Of a DNA stretch of 64,000 nucleotides, positions 13,725-25,132 are shown piece by piece. The stretch's first letter is position 1, and the number at the start of each line of letters is the position of its first letter. Source of the DNA: Helicostylum pulchrum. Lineage: Eukaryota > Mucoromycota > Mucoromycetes > Mucorales > Mucoraceae. The notes beneath the pieces were generated by a model, which searched no databases, was not told the DNA's origin, and saw nothing but the letters and a program-made list of their open reading frames with translations. The position numbers and the translations under genes are program-made. Where the stretch lies: the NCBI GenBank assembly GCA_025677825.1, contig JAIXMO010000003.1, positions 434,001-498,000 on the forward strand. The letters are read 5' to 3'.

Positions 13725-13895
13725 ATTTTATCCCCATTTCTTCTCTATTATTCCTTTTTTTACTATCTTGTTAGTATCTCTTTTTTTTTCAAATATACTT
13801 TTTTAAAAAAATAATCGTGACTGTGGTCTTCTCCCCTATATAATGCATTATTTTTTCCAGGGTTATTTCTTTTTTCATTGTGAATTTAAAGAAAA

Positions 13896-14138
13896 ATGAA
13901 TTCAACAAAGAAAGAATCCTGTGACGCTAACCCGTTAAAGGAGTGTTTAGCCAAGAACAATAATGATAGGTCAAAATGTATGAAAGAATGGGATGAATTT
14001 CAACGTGCTTGTCGCGAAAAAAAGTAAAAAAAAAAAAAAAAAAGACTTTTAATTTGTTGTATATTGTATTATTAATTGTTTGTATAAAATAGACAGTTGA
14101 AGAATGACAAGTCAGAATGTGAAGCATGTCAGAAATAA
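13896..14138 (+). CDS. Small CHCH-like cysteine-motif protein, 57 aa, 2 exons
   Basis: Exons 13896-14023 and 14093-14138 join in phase (128 + 46 nt). Cysteines lie at 9, 17, 28, 39, 52 and 55: Cys17-x10-Cys28-x10-Cys39 after Cys9-x7-Cys17. Regularly spaced cysteines in an amphipathic, charged, leaderless small protein resemble the CHCH/twin-CX9C proteins of the mitochondrial intermembrane space, imported through Mia40. Spacing of ten rather than nine is a mismatch, so the family call is tentative. If the intron were not removed, the frame would stop at once after CREKK. The gene ends 1 bp before the convergent stress-protein gene. Confidence 0.55.
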
Positions 14139-14139
14139 A

Positions 14140-14819
14140 TTATTCCGAATGTCTTTTGAAAATATTTTTCATTTCATGTTTTCCCTCGGGATGTTCAGGA
14201 TGAGCCTTCACAACAATAACTGTGCAATGACAGTTATGACTACAATAATCACTGACACTACCTAATAAAGTTCTACATTTTTTGTGTGTACGTTAATTTT
14301 ACTTATAGCGGTAAGAGAAGGTGGAAACCCTTTTTTTTTTTTTACCTTTTAATTTTACCCAGTCCGCGAGAACCAATAATCAACACATCTGCCTTCAACT
14401 CTGTTGTCTTTCTTATAATTTCCGTCTTTGGTTCACCAGCTAAAGCAATTGCTCTTACTGCAATCTATATTTCTATTTTTAGTTTTTTATTTAAACGTGC
14501 CAAAATGAGAAAGACTTACACCAAATGGTTTTAATCTGTCAGCATATTCTCGAAGCAATAAATGACTCTTTATCTTTCGCTTATCATCAAACTCTTCAAT
14601 AAATCCAGTGGGGTTTATATAAGGAGCCATTGGCGCATCTACAATACGACAGTTAAGAAAGACAACAAGATCCGTTTGTGGGTTAATAAAGTTATTGACC
14701 GCCCAGTCATACACGTATTCTGCTGAGTCCGTGTCGATACTAATCGCTACAACACGCTTTAATTCTTTGTGGTGTGTGTCCGGATGAATAGATTCATCAA
14801 TTACCATAGAGTTTGGCAT
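14140..14819 (-). CDS. Universal stress protein (UspA) domain protein, 183 aa, 3 exons
   Basis: Exons 14819-14520, 14464-14346 and 14272-14140. The start VVAISIDTDSAEYVYDWAV is the usual first strand and helix of a Usp fold. ALAGEPKTEI and VLIIGSRGLGK follow, then the ATP-binding pattern G-x2-G-x9-G-S (GSRG...LLGSVS) and the final strand CTVIVVK. This marks the ATP-binding subclass of the Usp family, small cytosolic proteins linked to stress. The exon 1 to 2 junction has two in-phase options (GGT|gtaagt with an ATT GCA GTA start is preferred), changing only two residues. An extended C-terminus (HPEHPEGKHEMKN) follows the core fold. Confidence 0.88.
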
Positions 14820-15891
14820 TTTTAGTTTTTTTTTTTAGTTTAAGGAATAAAGAGTAGTGGGAAAATAAATAAATTCATGCCTTTTTTTTTATGCGTTTAT
14901 TTATTTTATTCCCGAGCTGTCTAATCTGGAAACTAGGTTTTATCTCATGCAATACATCTGAAAAAAAAAAACCCGCTCACATTGAAATAATCTTATTATG
15001 GCGACCTGAAGCCCTTTATTCAACGTACACGCAGTCAGAGCTATTTACACACATTATTTGTGCTATAATGTAAAAACATCTACTGATACAGTGCTCACCG
15101 TGCCAATTTGCAATATATTTTATATATATTGTGCATGAAACAAGTGTGTGAAAAAATGATTAAATAGACCACTCCTTTTTTTTTATAGAATAAATCTCTT
15201 TTTCTTTTACAGTGCGTAATACCAGTAAGTATTTTGTTTTCATTTGTGCATTTTGTCTCATTCTAAATTTAGAAACCAACCCGTAGGCATGGAATGGGGC
15301 CCAAATATATGACGGATATCATCGATGAGAACTCCCGGTTCATCATCTGTACGGTTCTATGGTAAGCTTCTCGCGGGCCTGGTACGCAATTGACTCAGTG
15401 TGAAATGCATAGGCCTTGTTCGTCCACTGAACACAGCGCTCTCCTTCTCCCGTCCCTCTTCAAGAATTAACCTTTGTTGATGATGACATGAAAGTTGACA
15501 AAGAAGGATTTGATTCTGTAAATATTATTGGAGATTCTTTATGTACCTGTCGCTCACCAATGCAAATACCTTCTAGTCGTATCTTGTCCTTGAACGTATC
15601 GGTAATGCGAGAAGAAAACTTAAATTATTTTATTATATAACCTCTTGACTTCATTCTTTTAAAGATAACTTGTTAAAAAAAAAGAAAGAACGACGATCTT
15701 TAATAGGCGTAACGGTTTATAGATCTTGAAGTTAGATCTCTCCAATAAGTACATAAACCGAAAATCTAATTCATGCCAGTTTTTCGGCTAAACATACCAC
15801 AAAAAAAAAAAAAAAAAAAGGTTTTATGTAATAAAAAAAAAATAATAAAAGTAAAATAATAAAAATATATATGTAATATGTATAATCCGCT
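14820..15891. other. Intergenic region with a possible fossil exon
   Basis: No intact gene. Around 15460-15640 the plus strand reads LTFVDDDMKVDKEGFDSVNI and then IIGDSLCTCRSPMQIPSS in one frame, which looks coding, but no start, donor or partner exon could be matched. It may be a decayed exon. Confidence 0.4.
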
Positions 15892-17344
15892 CTAAATAGC
15901 TGATGGAGATATTTTCATTTGATCGAGAGGAATAGGTTCAAAATTGTGAATATCAATACCTTGATTTAAAAGTTCTTGTTCGTAGTGAGGTGGAACTAAT
16001 CGTCTAATTAAGTCAGGTCGAATAGATAATTCTAAGAGGGAAAAAAGATTTTAGTTTTTTTTTACGGGCGTGTTGTTAATTTTTTTTTTTTTTCTTTTGC
16101 AAACTGAATTTTACCTTGTCGCGAAAAGTTTAAAACGGGTGGTAAAGGTCTACCATCGGGTAATCTTGTATTGGGATCACGGATAGGATCAAAGAAGGGA
16201 TGGCTTAATGCTTCGATGGCTGTGATACGGTGTTGAGGGTTATACTGCAACATACGAGATAATAAATCAACTGCTTCTGGATTAGCTGTATGAAAGATCT
16301 ACAGAAAAAAAAAAGGATGTTAACAACTTTTTTTTTTTTTTTTTTTTTTCTCTCATACAAATATATTTTACCTTGTGCAATGGGTGTGGTTTGATTTGAG
16401 GGAATCGATGTTCAACATAACTTGTATTCATAGCTGCGATTTCCTGTTTAGAAGGAGTTCCCAAGATCTTGATGATTTCAACCAACTGATCAATGCCACT
16501 ATCACCGGGAAAGAACGGTTGACCCAAGATCAACTCAGCCATGACACATCCAGTTGACCAAACATCGATGCTGAGCGTATAATTGGTGGCGCCAAAGATG
16601 AGTTCTGGAGCACGGTAGTAACGAGAACAGATGTAAGAGACGTTTGGCTCACCAGGTACAAGTATTTTAGCGCTGCCGAAATCACACATCTTACAGATAC
16701 CGCTTGCGGGATCAAGCAGGACGTTTTGAGGTTTAATGTCACGGTGGCAAATACCAAGTGCATGAATGTATCCTAAGGATCGAATTACTTGGTACATGTA
16801 CAGTTGGACAAGGAGCAGCGGCATAGGTTGTTTGCTTTTAGCGTAGTGTTTCGTTGCTCGGTATAAAGTGTCGGGTACATATTCCATTACAAGATTCAAG
16901 TATACTTCATCTTCCTTGTTTTCAACTTGATTGTAAAAATATGACTTCAATTGACATACATTGACATGATCAACTAGCCGCATAATTTGTAACTCACGGT
17001 TCTTTTTTCGTTTTTGGTTTTTAGTGGGTGGTGTTGAATATATACATGTAGTATTTTTTTTTTTGTTATTATTTTTTTTTACCTTGAATCGTCTATCCTG
17101 TAACACCTTCTTGATGGCAGCATCTTCATTCGTCTCAACAAGTCGCGTTTGATAAACTACACCAAACGAACCATTACCAGTGATTTTTTTGTTTATGTAT
17201 TCCAGTTTTATTTGCTTTCCTGTTTTAGCATCCTTTGCCACTACTTTGATCGTTTTCTCATGGAGACCTATAACATGGTTTTTTTTTTTTTACTCAGCAA
17301 AGTCCCCACCTTTCTTTTTCCTTCTTTTAAAACATACCTGTCAT
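15892..17344 (-). CDS. GSK-3/shaggy-type protein kinase, 381 aa, 5 exons
   Basis: Ser/Thr kinase of the glycogen synthase kinase 3 family. Exons 17344-17338 (7 nt), 17267-17083, 17001-16372, 16298-16115 and 16031-15892 give 381 aa in phase. Landmarks are the glycine loop GNGSFGVVY, the AIKKVL lysine, the catalytic loop [14 protein letters not shown], and the activation segment [18 protein letters not shown], whose tyrosine is autophosphorylated in GSK-3. The end of the kinase domain reads [13 protein letters not shown], with the usual family tail. Fungal relatives (Rim11, Mck1, Skp1) act in development, stress and cell-cycle control; the specific role here is unknown. The first coding exon carries only ATG ACA G, so its ATG depends on that splice junction. 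Confidence 0.94.
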
Positions 17345-17911
17345 TTTTTTTCTCGTTTAAAAAAAAGAAAAGGGAAAAGGAAAAAAAAAAAAAAAAGTAT
17401 ATAAAAAAAAGTTTTTTTTGGGTTTTAAAAAAAAAAAAAAAATCGTTTTAACTTCTTTCAAAAACAAGAGGTATGTTTTTACGTTACACAAATAGATTGA
17501 AACCATAGAAATGCACTCTATTTTATTTTAATGCTGTCACTCTAATTGATATTTGCATGTGTTGAGAACCGTAGGCTACCCTAATTCAAGTTTTTTTTAC
17601 TGGGTTTAAAATGGGAAAAAATGCCTTTAGCATCATAATGACGGAAAATATTTTTTTGCTTTTTTTGTCGCTCTTGTTTTTTGATGTGTGCTCTTTTTTT
17701 TTTTTTCCTTGTCGCACACACAAACACAAACTGCATCACTTTCCTGGATACTTTCAAGTTTTTTTTTCTTATTAACTGGTACTGTATTCGTGGTAAGTGG
17801 AACGGAGTCTTTAACTTTAAATACTCTTTTTAATGTCAAACACGAACCAATCATTGCATGATAAATGTTTTTTTTTGGGGGGAGGGGGGGTTAATTTTTA
17901 TTTTTTAATCT
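17345..17911. other. Intergenic, poly-A/T rich
   Basis: Between the GSK-3 start and the Msp1 3' end. Long A and T runs and short low-complexity frames only; no gene seen. Confidence 0.6.
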
Positions 17912-19290
17912 TTAGTCAAGGTTTTCTTGCTGAGGAGTTTCATCCGAAATATAACTATAAGATTTTTCATTTGTTTCTTCAAAAGAGTAGAAATCTGATA
18001 CAACCAATGGTCTGGTACTGATTTTCTATTTTTTTTTAAAAATTTTGTCAGTTAAAAAAGTATAAACAAATAAACAATTAAACAACTTACAGTGGTATCA
18101 ATATCAAGTAAATCTTGACTAGCATCTTCACTAGAATAAACAGGTTGGATGGATCGAACGTACTCACGAATAGGGATCATGGCAGCGTTACGACACAGTT
18201 CCTTTAAATCACTACCTGACAATCCAGCTGTTCTCTGTACCAACTCTGTCATATTGAAATCGGGAGCCAACTGAATATGCTTTAACAATAACTCCAAGAT
18301 GCTCTTACGTTGTGACTCGCTTGGTAATCTAACTGCGAAACGTTTAGGCATTCTACGAAGAATAGCTGAATCAATGTCGTTGGGTCGGTTGGTGGCGCCC
18401 AAAATAACAATACGGCTGTCTTCTCCTGTCGTTAACCCGTCCCAAAGACTCATGAATTCTGCCTTCATCATACCCGTCGTTTCGTGATCTGTGCTTCGAC
18501 GCTCACGCAAGAACGAATCAATCTCGTCAATGAATACAATGGAGGGTTGTAATTTCTTGGCTAAAGTAAAAACGGCAGACACAAGTTTGTTGGATTCGCC
18601 ATAGTATTTATCCGTAAGTGTTGAGACGTGGATGTTGATAAAAGTTGCGCCGCTCTCTTTGGCAAGGGCTTTGGCAAGCATGGTTTTACCACAGCCTGGT
18701 GGCCCGTATAATAAAACACCGCGGGGTGCGCCTAATAAGCCGGAGGCTGATGTGAACAGTTCCGGGTAGCAGAGGGGGTAAATCACACTCTCGCGAAGAT
18801 CTTGGATAATATGATCCAGTCCACCAATTTCTAATCTTTGTATGTTAGTCTCTTAATTGTTATTTTTTGGAGGGGGAAAGAGAACTCTTACGTTTGAAGT
18901 TGACACTGATTTCATCGGCATGAATAACTTCTGCTGCAATGATTTGTTCATATTCTGTTAATTTCAAATCCTTGGCCTAACAAAAAAAAAATTGTCAATT
19001 ATAAATCAAGGAACCAAAAAAAAAAAAAAAAACTTACACCAAGTTTACCAAGTACTTTATTACTTTTGGCTTTTGCTTCTTGACGCTTTGCTTTTGATGG
19101 ATCTAAAGAACCTACAATGAACTTGAATGCAAAATAAAATGCGACTTGTGAAAGTGCAAATACAGCAACTACAAAATAATGTTTAGTTTTTTTTTTGTTC
19201 ATTCGTTCGTTAAAAGGTGCTTCGATTTCAAAATGTACCATCCGCTGCATACTTCTTTGTTTCTGGACGTTGTAACCAAGACTTCATCAT
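17912..19290 (-). CDS. MSP1: Msp1/ATAD1-type AAA ATPase, 373 aa, 5 exons
   Basis: Outer-membrane AAA translocase that pulls mislocalised tail-anchored proteins out of mitochondria and peroxisomes. Exons 19290-19239, 19168-19038, 18976-18892, 18830-18091 and 18025-17912. The N-terminus has one membrane anchor ([20 protein letters not shown]); the ATPase has Walker A GPPGCGKT, Walker [20 protein letters not shown] and ATNRPNDID, all close to Msp1. The fourth exon begins at an AG that gives NFKQIGGLD, matching the family; the nearer AG at AAAG would break the frame. Without the first intron a different N-terminus (starting at 19250) could be read, but it lacks the conserved [16 protein letters not shown] lead-in. 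Confidence 0.94.
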
Positions 19291-19884
19291 TTTATAAAAT
19301 AGATGGAGAGAAAAAAAAAAAAGGTAAGCAACAAAAAAAAATATATATATATTTTACACTCTCTCTTCTTTTTTTTTCACGTGGATTGTTGGAACTGTGA
19401 CGTTTTTGGTTCCGATTTCGATGGTTCATTGGACAGAAATAAAAAATGTATCTAAAACAGGGCGTATTGATAACTGTCATCTTTTTTTTTTTTTGGTGCT
19501 ACGATACTTTTGAGTGTATCCCATTGGGTTATTTCCTCTTATTCAGCAACGCACTATTACAAATGGTGTGTGCGCATACGGAATCGTAGCTACTTTTTGA
19601 CATTCTATTGTTGTATCACAAGAGTATGCTTTTTTTTTATTGTTTAAAAAGATTTTTACGTCTCAATAGTAAAATCTATATGCTCTTTCTTCTAAATAAT
19701 AAAATGTAATCCTTTGGTAAGTCCTATTATGAACAATAAGGCCAGACAAAGAAGACGTACAAACTTAATTCAGTATTCTACTGTACAAACTTTATTAAAA
19801 TTTACTTTTTAAAAAATCGCCTTTAACAACTGGCTAAATAGGATTGGTAGAAAAATCTCGAACTCGAGCTGCAATAAAATATTC
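19291..19884. other. Intergenic region
   Basis: Contains the Msp1 5' flank and the 3' flank of the next minus-strand gene. No gene seen. Confidence 0.6.
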
Positions 19885-20510
19885 TTAAAAAAATCCATGA
19901 TAAATCCGTAAAATTGCTCTAAGCTGATACCAAGACAAAAAAAGAACCGCAATTCCAATAGGCCCAATGACAAGTGCCCAAAACATAAGCAACATCGTTA
20001 ACTCCAGGGCCTTGAGGTACAGTTCTGCTACTCTTTCTGCAACTCGAATGGATTCTTGCATCCAGACGTCTAGTTGTCCATAGTCTGCTCGGGCTTCAGG
20101 AGTACGTTCGCTACCATCGTCTTGTTGCCCTGGTTGCTCTGGCTGTCCTTCTTCGTCTTGCTGTGTTTCTTCCTCATGCTGTGTTTCTTCCTCGTGCTGT
20201 CCTAGTAGCTGTCTTTCTAGCTCTCGCATTGCGTTCTGTACGTGGTCGAGATTAATAAATACGACATCAGAGATATGAAATATCTGTTCCTCCTCTGGTT
20301 GTTCTTGTACTGCTGGTGGAATAGGAATACCAATACATCTTGTACCACGACTTAAATGTATGTTGAGACCTCGCGTGCCTATAAAATATCTTCCGCATCT
20401 GTCACATAAAGCTTGTACACACATAAACAATTAACCTTGATGAATAAAATAAATGTGAAAATTCCAAAAAAAAAAAAAAAAAAAAACTTACTATTTCTTC
20501 TAGTATCCAT
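19885..20510 (-). CDS. Zinc-finger membrane protein of unknown function, 181 aa, 2 exons
   Basis: Exon 1 (20510-20492, 19 nt) encodes MDTRRN; exon 2 is 20411-19885. The joined start reads LCDRCGRYFIGTRGLNIHLS, then RGTRC, which resembles a C2H2/C2HC finger (C-x2-C...H...C) at residues 8-32. An acidic, Gln-rich stretch follows with three repeats of the type HEEETQ (residues ~80-105). A hydrophobic segment near 143-166 (LLMFWALVIGPIGIAVLFLS) predicts one transmembrane helix close to the C-terminus, so the protein may be tail-anchored with the finger in the cytosol. I do not recognise the family. The neighbouring Msp1 acts on mislocalised tail-anchored proteins, but no link can be drawn from position alone. 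Confidence 0.65.
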
Positions 20511-20947
20511 TTAATATAATATTTTGATGTAAAAAAAAAAAGCAATATTCAAAAAGAAAAAGGGAAAAGAGAGGACATGGTTATATAGTGTTTATGGATC
20601 AATCAATCATAAAAATAAAACAAAGGGTGCATTATAAGATTGTCTTTATTGTATACCCTTCAAGTAGGCATTGTGGTTTGTAGTAAAGTCACTGAAATAA
20701 TGGTTTCTTTGCCACTTCCTAAATAAATAAGTTATGCAAGGAACCAAAATATTCGTAAACAGTCCCAGCAAAAAAAACAAAAAAAAAAGATTCGGAAGGG
20801 TGCTTTTCTCAAATCACATGCTTCCCGTCTCGAGAGAGAAAGTATAACCCTGTACTCCTTATTCCTCTCCCCTCCCCCCTTATCTAATCTTTTCTTCCCT
20901 TTTTTCTCTTTTTTTTTTCTCCACTTTTTTTTTTTTTTTTTACAAAA
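20511..20947. other. Divergent promoter region
   Basis: Shared upstream DNA of the minus-strand zinc-finger membrane protein and the plus-strand 220-aa protein. A CT-rich leader (20860-20940) precedes the latter's ATG. No gene seen. Confidence 0.55.
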
Positions 20948-21610
20948 ATGCAGCCTTGGGCAGATAAATCAAGCGGTAGTCATACAAACACATTACACTA
21001 TGATAAAACATTATCACATTTAAATAATAACGTACAGCAACAATCATCAAGTAGTAGTAGTAATGGGTTTCGTACTGCTCGTGATACGACGAGTACTGTA
21101 CCATCGTTCGAATTTGAAACACGAGAAAAGCAAGGGTCATCATCCAACAACTACAGTTTTTTTGAACCTGCACAACAACAAACGATGCCTTTAACGGACG
21201 GAGCGGAAGTGATGAGTTTTTTAAATTCTCAGAGTTACAGTGACCAAGTATATAGTGACGACCTGAGACCGGATTCAATGAGTTACATCAGTCACCGACA
21301 CCAAGTTGATACTCAACACGGGCTAGCTGAAAAGGAAAAATTGCGCCTTTTGTTTGGCACAGAGGATATTGTAGAGTATTTAAAGAACACGACGTATACA
21401 GAGGACGTGTACAACATACCGGTGTTGGGGCAACTCATCAAGCAGGCACAAGAAGAAATTAAGCAGCATAAGCATGTGGCGATCGATAGGTTGTCCATGA
21501 TTCGAAATCATTTGGTTCATAAAGCAAACGGCGATTTTGAATTGGCTGCAAAAAACGCTTTTGGAATGACACAAGATGATTGGTCCGATACTTTTCTTGA
21601 CTCATCATAG
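20948..21610 (+). CDS. Conserved-looking protein of unknown function, 220 aa
   Basis: Single exon, start at 20948 after a long CT-rich leader. Residues 1-120 are low in complexity (Ser/Gln runs, SSSSSSNG), with a motif SFLNSQSYSDQVYSDDL around 90-106. A related motif recurs as EYLKNTTYTEDVYNIPV around 143-159, so the protein contains two copies of a pattern 'xxxLxxxxYxxxVYxxx'. The C-terminal half is mostly helical and charged (QLIKQAQEEIKQHKHVAIDR). I know no family for it. The composition and position between two expressed genes support a real gene. Confidence 0.7.
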   Translation: MQPWADKSSGSHTNTLHYDKTLSHLNNNVQQQSSSSSSNGFRTARDTTSTVPSFEFETREKQGSSSNNYSFFEPAQQQTMPLTDGAEVMSFLNSQSYSDQVYSDDLRPDSMSYISHRHQVDTQHGLAEKEKLRLLFGTEDIVEYLKNTTYTEDVYNIPVLGQLIKQAQEEIKQHKHVAIDRLSMIRNHLVHKANGDFELAAKNAFGMTQDDWSDTFLDSS

Positions 21611-21722
21611 TTGTGGTGTGTAACTTTTTTTTGCTATAAAATTTTTTCTTTTTTTATATTTTCTCTTTTTTTCTTTTTCTCTTTTTTTTATACATAATAC
21701 AAACAAATAAAACAGTAATTGA

Positions 21723-23289
21723 ATGAATCACTTGGAAACAATCTCAATTTATTCTGTCTTGTCTAATACGCCTACAGAAACTACACCGTTAATTCGTAAC
21801 AGGTCGTTAGAGGATGAAAAGTATGTTGCATCATGGGCCGGTGAATTCAAGTGGTTAATCAAGAATGCTTTACCCATTGTGTTCACTTTTCTTATGCAGA
21901 ATTCCTTACAAATGGCTTCTATCTTTACATTAGGTCACTTGGTAAATTATAACAAAAAAAATTTAAGGTTTTTTTCCTTCTAATTCACTAAATATTTATT
22001 TATTTTAATAGGGACCTACTGAATTGGCCGCCGCAGCACTTGCTAGTATGTTCGCTAGTGTAACAGCATGGAGTATTGCATTTGGTACAGCTACAGCCCT
22101 TGATACACTGTGCTCTCAAGCCTGGACTGGCGCTAAAGACAAGACGCTAGTCGGTGTTCATTTACAAAGAGCGCTTTGTATTTTAGCCCTCATGTTTATC
22201 CCTATTGCCCTTGTCTGGTGGAATTGTACAGCACTTTTATTAAGCTTAAACCAAGACCCACAATTAGCATACCAAGCCGGTTTATTCTTGCGTTGTTTAC
22301 TGGTGGGAGCACCTGCCTTTATTGCGTTTGAAGCGATCAAAAAGTTCTTGCAGGCCCAAGGTATCATGCAAGCCTCCACTTACGTCTTGATGATTGTCTC
22401 TCCTCTCAACTTGGTATTGAATTATGCGTTGGTCTACTTGCCTCCATTTGAAATGGGATTTATGGGTGCTCCTTTAGCCACCAGTTTTAGTTACTGGTTA
22501 ATGTTGGTCATGTTGATTGCGTACATCAAGTTTATCAAGGGTAGTGAAGCCTGGGGTGGCTGGACCACTGAATGTTTGACGGGTTGGTGGCCATTTTTAA
22601 AGATTTCCATTCCTTCGCTTTTAATGATCACGGCAGAATGGTGGGCCTTTGAATTGTCTTCGTTAGCAGCCAGTTATCTTAGTACGCGTGATTTGGCCGC
22701 CCAGTCGATTTTGCTCACCTCCGCCTCTGCATTGTACACTATCCCGTTCGGTATTTCGGTAGCAGTGTCCAACCGTATTGGAAATGCGTTGGGTGAGGGT
22801 AATGCTACAAAGGCAAAGATCTCCTCTCATGTTGCGTTTATGTTTGCGGTGGTGTTTGGGGCTTTGAACTCGACCTTGTTTATGTGCGTGCGCGATAAGT
22901 TTGGGTATGTGTTTACGTCGGATGAAGATGTGGTTGCGTTAGTATCAAAGATTATTCCGTTGGCGGCTCTCTTTCAGATCACGGATGGATTAGCCGGTGT
23001 GTGCGGTGGTGTCGTCCGTGGTATGGGGCGTCAAGCGTTCGCGGCGTGGGTCAATTTGTTCTCGTATTATGCGGTTGCGATGCCCGTTGGTTACTACTTG
23101 ACGTTTGTCTTGGATTGGGATTTAACTGGTCTCTGGGTCGCTTTGTCGTTGGCCTTGCTCTTAGTGGCGTCTGCTCAGTTCTTGTATTTGGTGTGTGCTG
23201 ATTGGAACACAGAGGTCAGAAGAGCTCAGGATCGTGTTCATATGGATGAAGATAAAATTCATGAAACTCTTAGTCATTATGACGCTTAA
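21723..23289 (+). CDS. MATE-family efflux transporter, 498 aa, 2 exons
   Basis: Multidrug and toxic compound extrusion family, cation/drug antiporters with 12 helices. Exons 21723-21941 and 22012-23289. Signatures are LPIVFTFLMQNSLQMASIF in helix 1, GTATALDTLCSQAWTG (the eukaryotic MATE hallmark), FLQAQGIMQAS, PLNLVLNYALVY, and ISVAVSNRIGNALGEGN in the second repeat. The length fits yeast Erc1-like members. Substrate unknown; probably plasma or vacuolar membrane. It starts 112 bp after the unknown 220-aa gene, on the same strand. Confidence 0.94.
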
Positions 23290-24332
23290 GTGGAATCTTT
23301 CTCATCCTCTCCCTTTTTTTTTTTTTCACCCCCACCCACTTCAATGTATAAATTTTCACACCCCCAAACCCTCCCCTCCTTAGCATTTTAAAACCTCTTT
23401 TATTTTAATCTTTTTTTCTTTTCGAGTTATTTATGTAGACGCTATTTAGAATAAAGATTTCCTTTTTTTAAATCAAATTACTGTTTCTGTACTCTCTTTG
23501 TACTCTGAATGTCGCCATCTTAAACAATAGGCTTGTGCCATGTAACGCAAGAAAAAAAGAAAAAAATATATTTTCTTTGTTCTGCATAAAGTTTTTTTTT
23601 TTTTTTTTGCGGTTTTAAAAAAAAGTTGACTCATCTAAATCGATCTTAATCGTGAAATACGTTTTTCTCTTAAATGCACGAAGAGATGCATAAATTAAAA
23701 AAAAAAAAGGGTTGAAAAACAAAATGCTTCTTTTTTGGTTAATAAAAAAGAAAATCTAGACAAAAAAAATTCTGGGTTCAAAAAAAAAGAAGACACTTTT
23801 ACCCGAAATTTATTGAAAAATGCAAACTAAAAAAATAATTCGAATCGTCTCCTCTTCCCCTTTTTTGTTGTTTGGGCCGACGTTTTAAACATTCCCCCCT
23901 TTAATAAAAAACGTATACTACGAATAGTTTAAATGCTGTTAATTTGAGTAGATCGTTTTCCCTCGTGATGTATTACAAAGGGGGAACTGTCATAATTTAG
24001 TTTTGGTACCTGAGTCACTTTAGCGGTTGTGCAACAATTAGTAAGCGCGGATATTTGATCACATTACTTGACAACAATAGATTTGCACATATGATCATAC
24101 GCATTACCTTTTTGTCATCATTGGATCAAGATTTCCGTGGTAAAATTTACAAGCTCTTGCATTTCTGTGCAGAATCTAGATGCTAGGTCCTCTCTTCTTT
24201 TTTTTATAGCTGTATAAGGTGTACAACCCGTATATATTGCCTCTAGTCTTATTATAAAATGTAGCACAAAGCGTGAGTAAAGGTACTTTTAAAAAAGGGA
24301 CGCCCTTTTTGTGTAAAAAAGATAGACGAGTT
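23290..24332. other. Intergenic between convergent genes
   Basis: About 1 kb between the MATE and Rib7 3' ends with AT-rich runs; no gene seen. Confidence 0.6.
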
Positions 24333-25132
24333 TTATTGAGTAGCAGACATGATTATGTCTGTTCCTAACGTAGTATATGTTACCGCATTTAGTTTCTTAA
24401 TATCTTGACCGTTTGTGAGTGCCGGAACACCATCTTTGCCCATGAACATGGGTGCAATGGTTATGATCAATTGGTCAAATGAACCTGACGACAAACAAGA
24501 CTGAATGATTTTTGAACCTCCTTCAATCATAAGCGTTTCAATACCATGTGTCTTTAGTAATTTAAATACTTGAAGTAACGGTAAATGATCTGATAAAAAA
24601 AAAAAGAGTTTTTAGCATATGAAACTGTTATACACACACAAGTATATATTTTACCGTCGTTTGTTTCAACTACAAGAATCTTGACTCCTAAATGCTCTAG
24701 TAGTACCTTCTTTTCCTGATTGATATCACACCCTTTACGAGACGCAACCAACCATACCTGCTTACCCTTGCCCGATCGGTAATTCGTGATGAGTTTACAG
24801 GTATCTGGTAACTTTAGAAAGGGGTCCATGATAATCGGTTGAGGTTGTTCAAAAGTGAGTGTGGACGAGACGTACCTGGCGTTTAATTGAGGATCGTCGA
24901 CGAGTGCAGTGCCGATGCCTACCATAATACCTTGATGGAGTGTACGTAGTCGGTGCGTCATGGCTAAACTCTCCTTGCCGCTGATCAACACTTGCTGACC
25001 CCGTTTGGATATCATACCATCTAAACTTTGCGCAAACGTTAAAGTTATAAACGGCCGCGATACATTTTGGGGTACTGATTTATAGATTGGACTTAAAAAT
25101 GTTTCTACTTGCTCGTATACCGCTTGTTCCAT
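24333..25132 (-). CDS. RIB7: 2,5-diamino-6-ribosylamino-pyrimidinone 5'-phosphate reductase (riboflavin pathway), 244 aa, 2 exons
   Basis: NADPH-dependent reduction of the diaminopyrimidine side chain, an early step of fungal riboflavin synthesis. Exons 25132-24655 and 24589-24333 give 244 aa, the same length as yeast Rib7. Motifs are RPFITLTFAQSLDGMIS at the N-terminus, VGIGTALVDDPQLNAR in the middle and LMIEGGSKII in exon 2, characteristic of the RibD C-terminal reductase fold. Cytosolic enzyme with no targeting signal. Confidence 0.94.
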
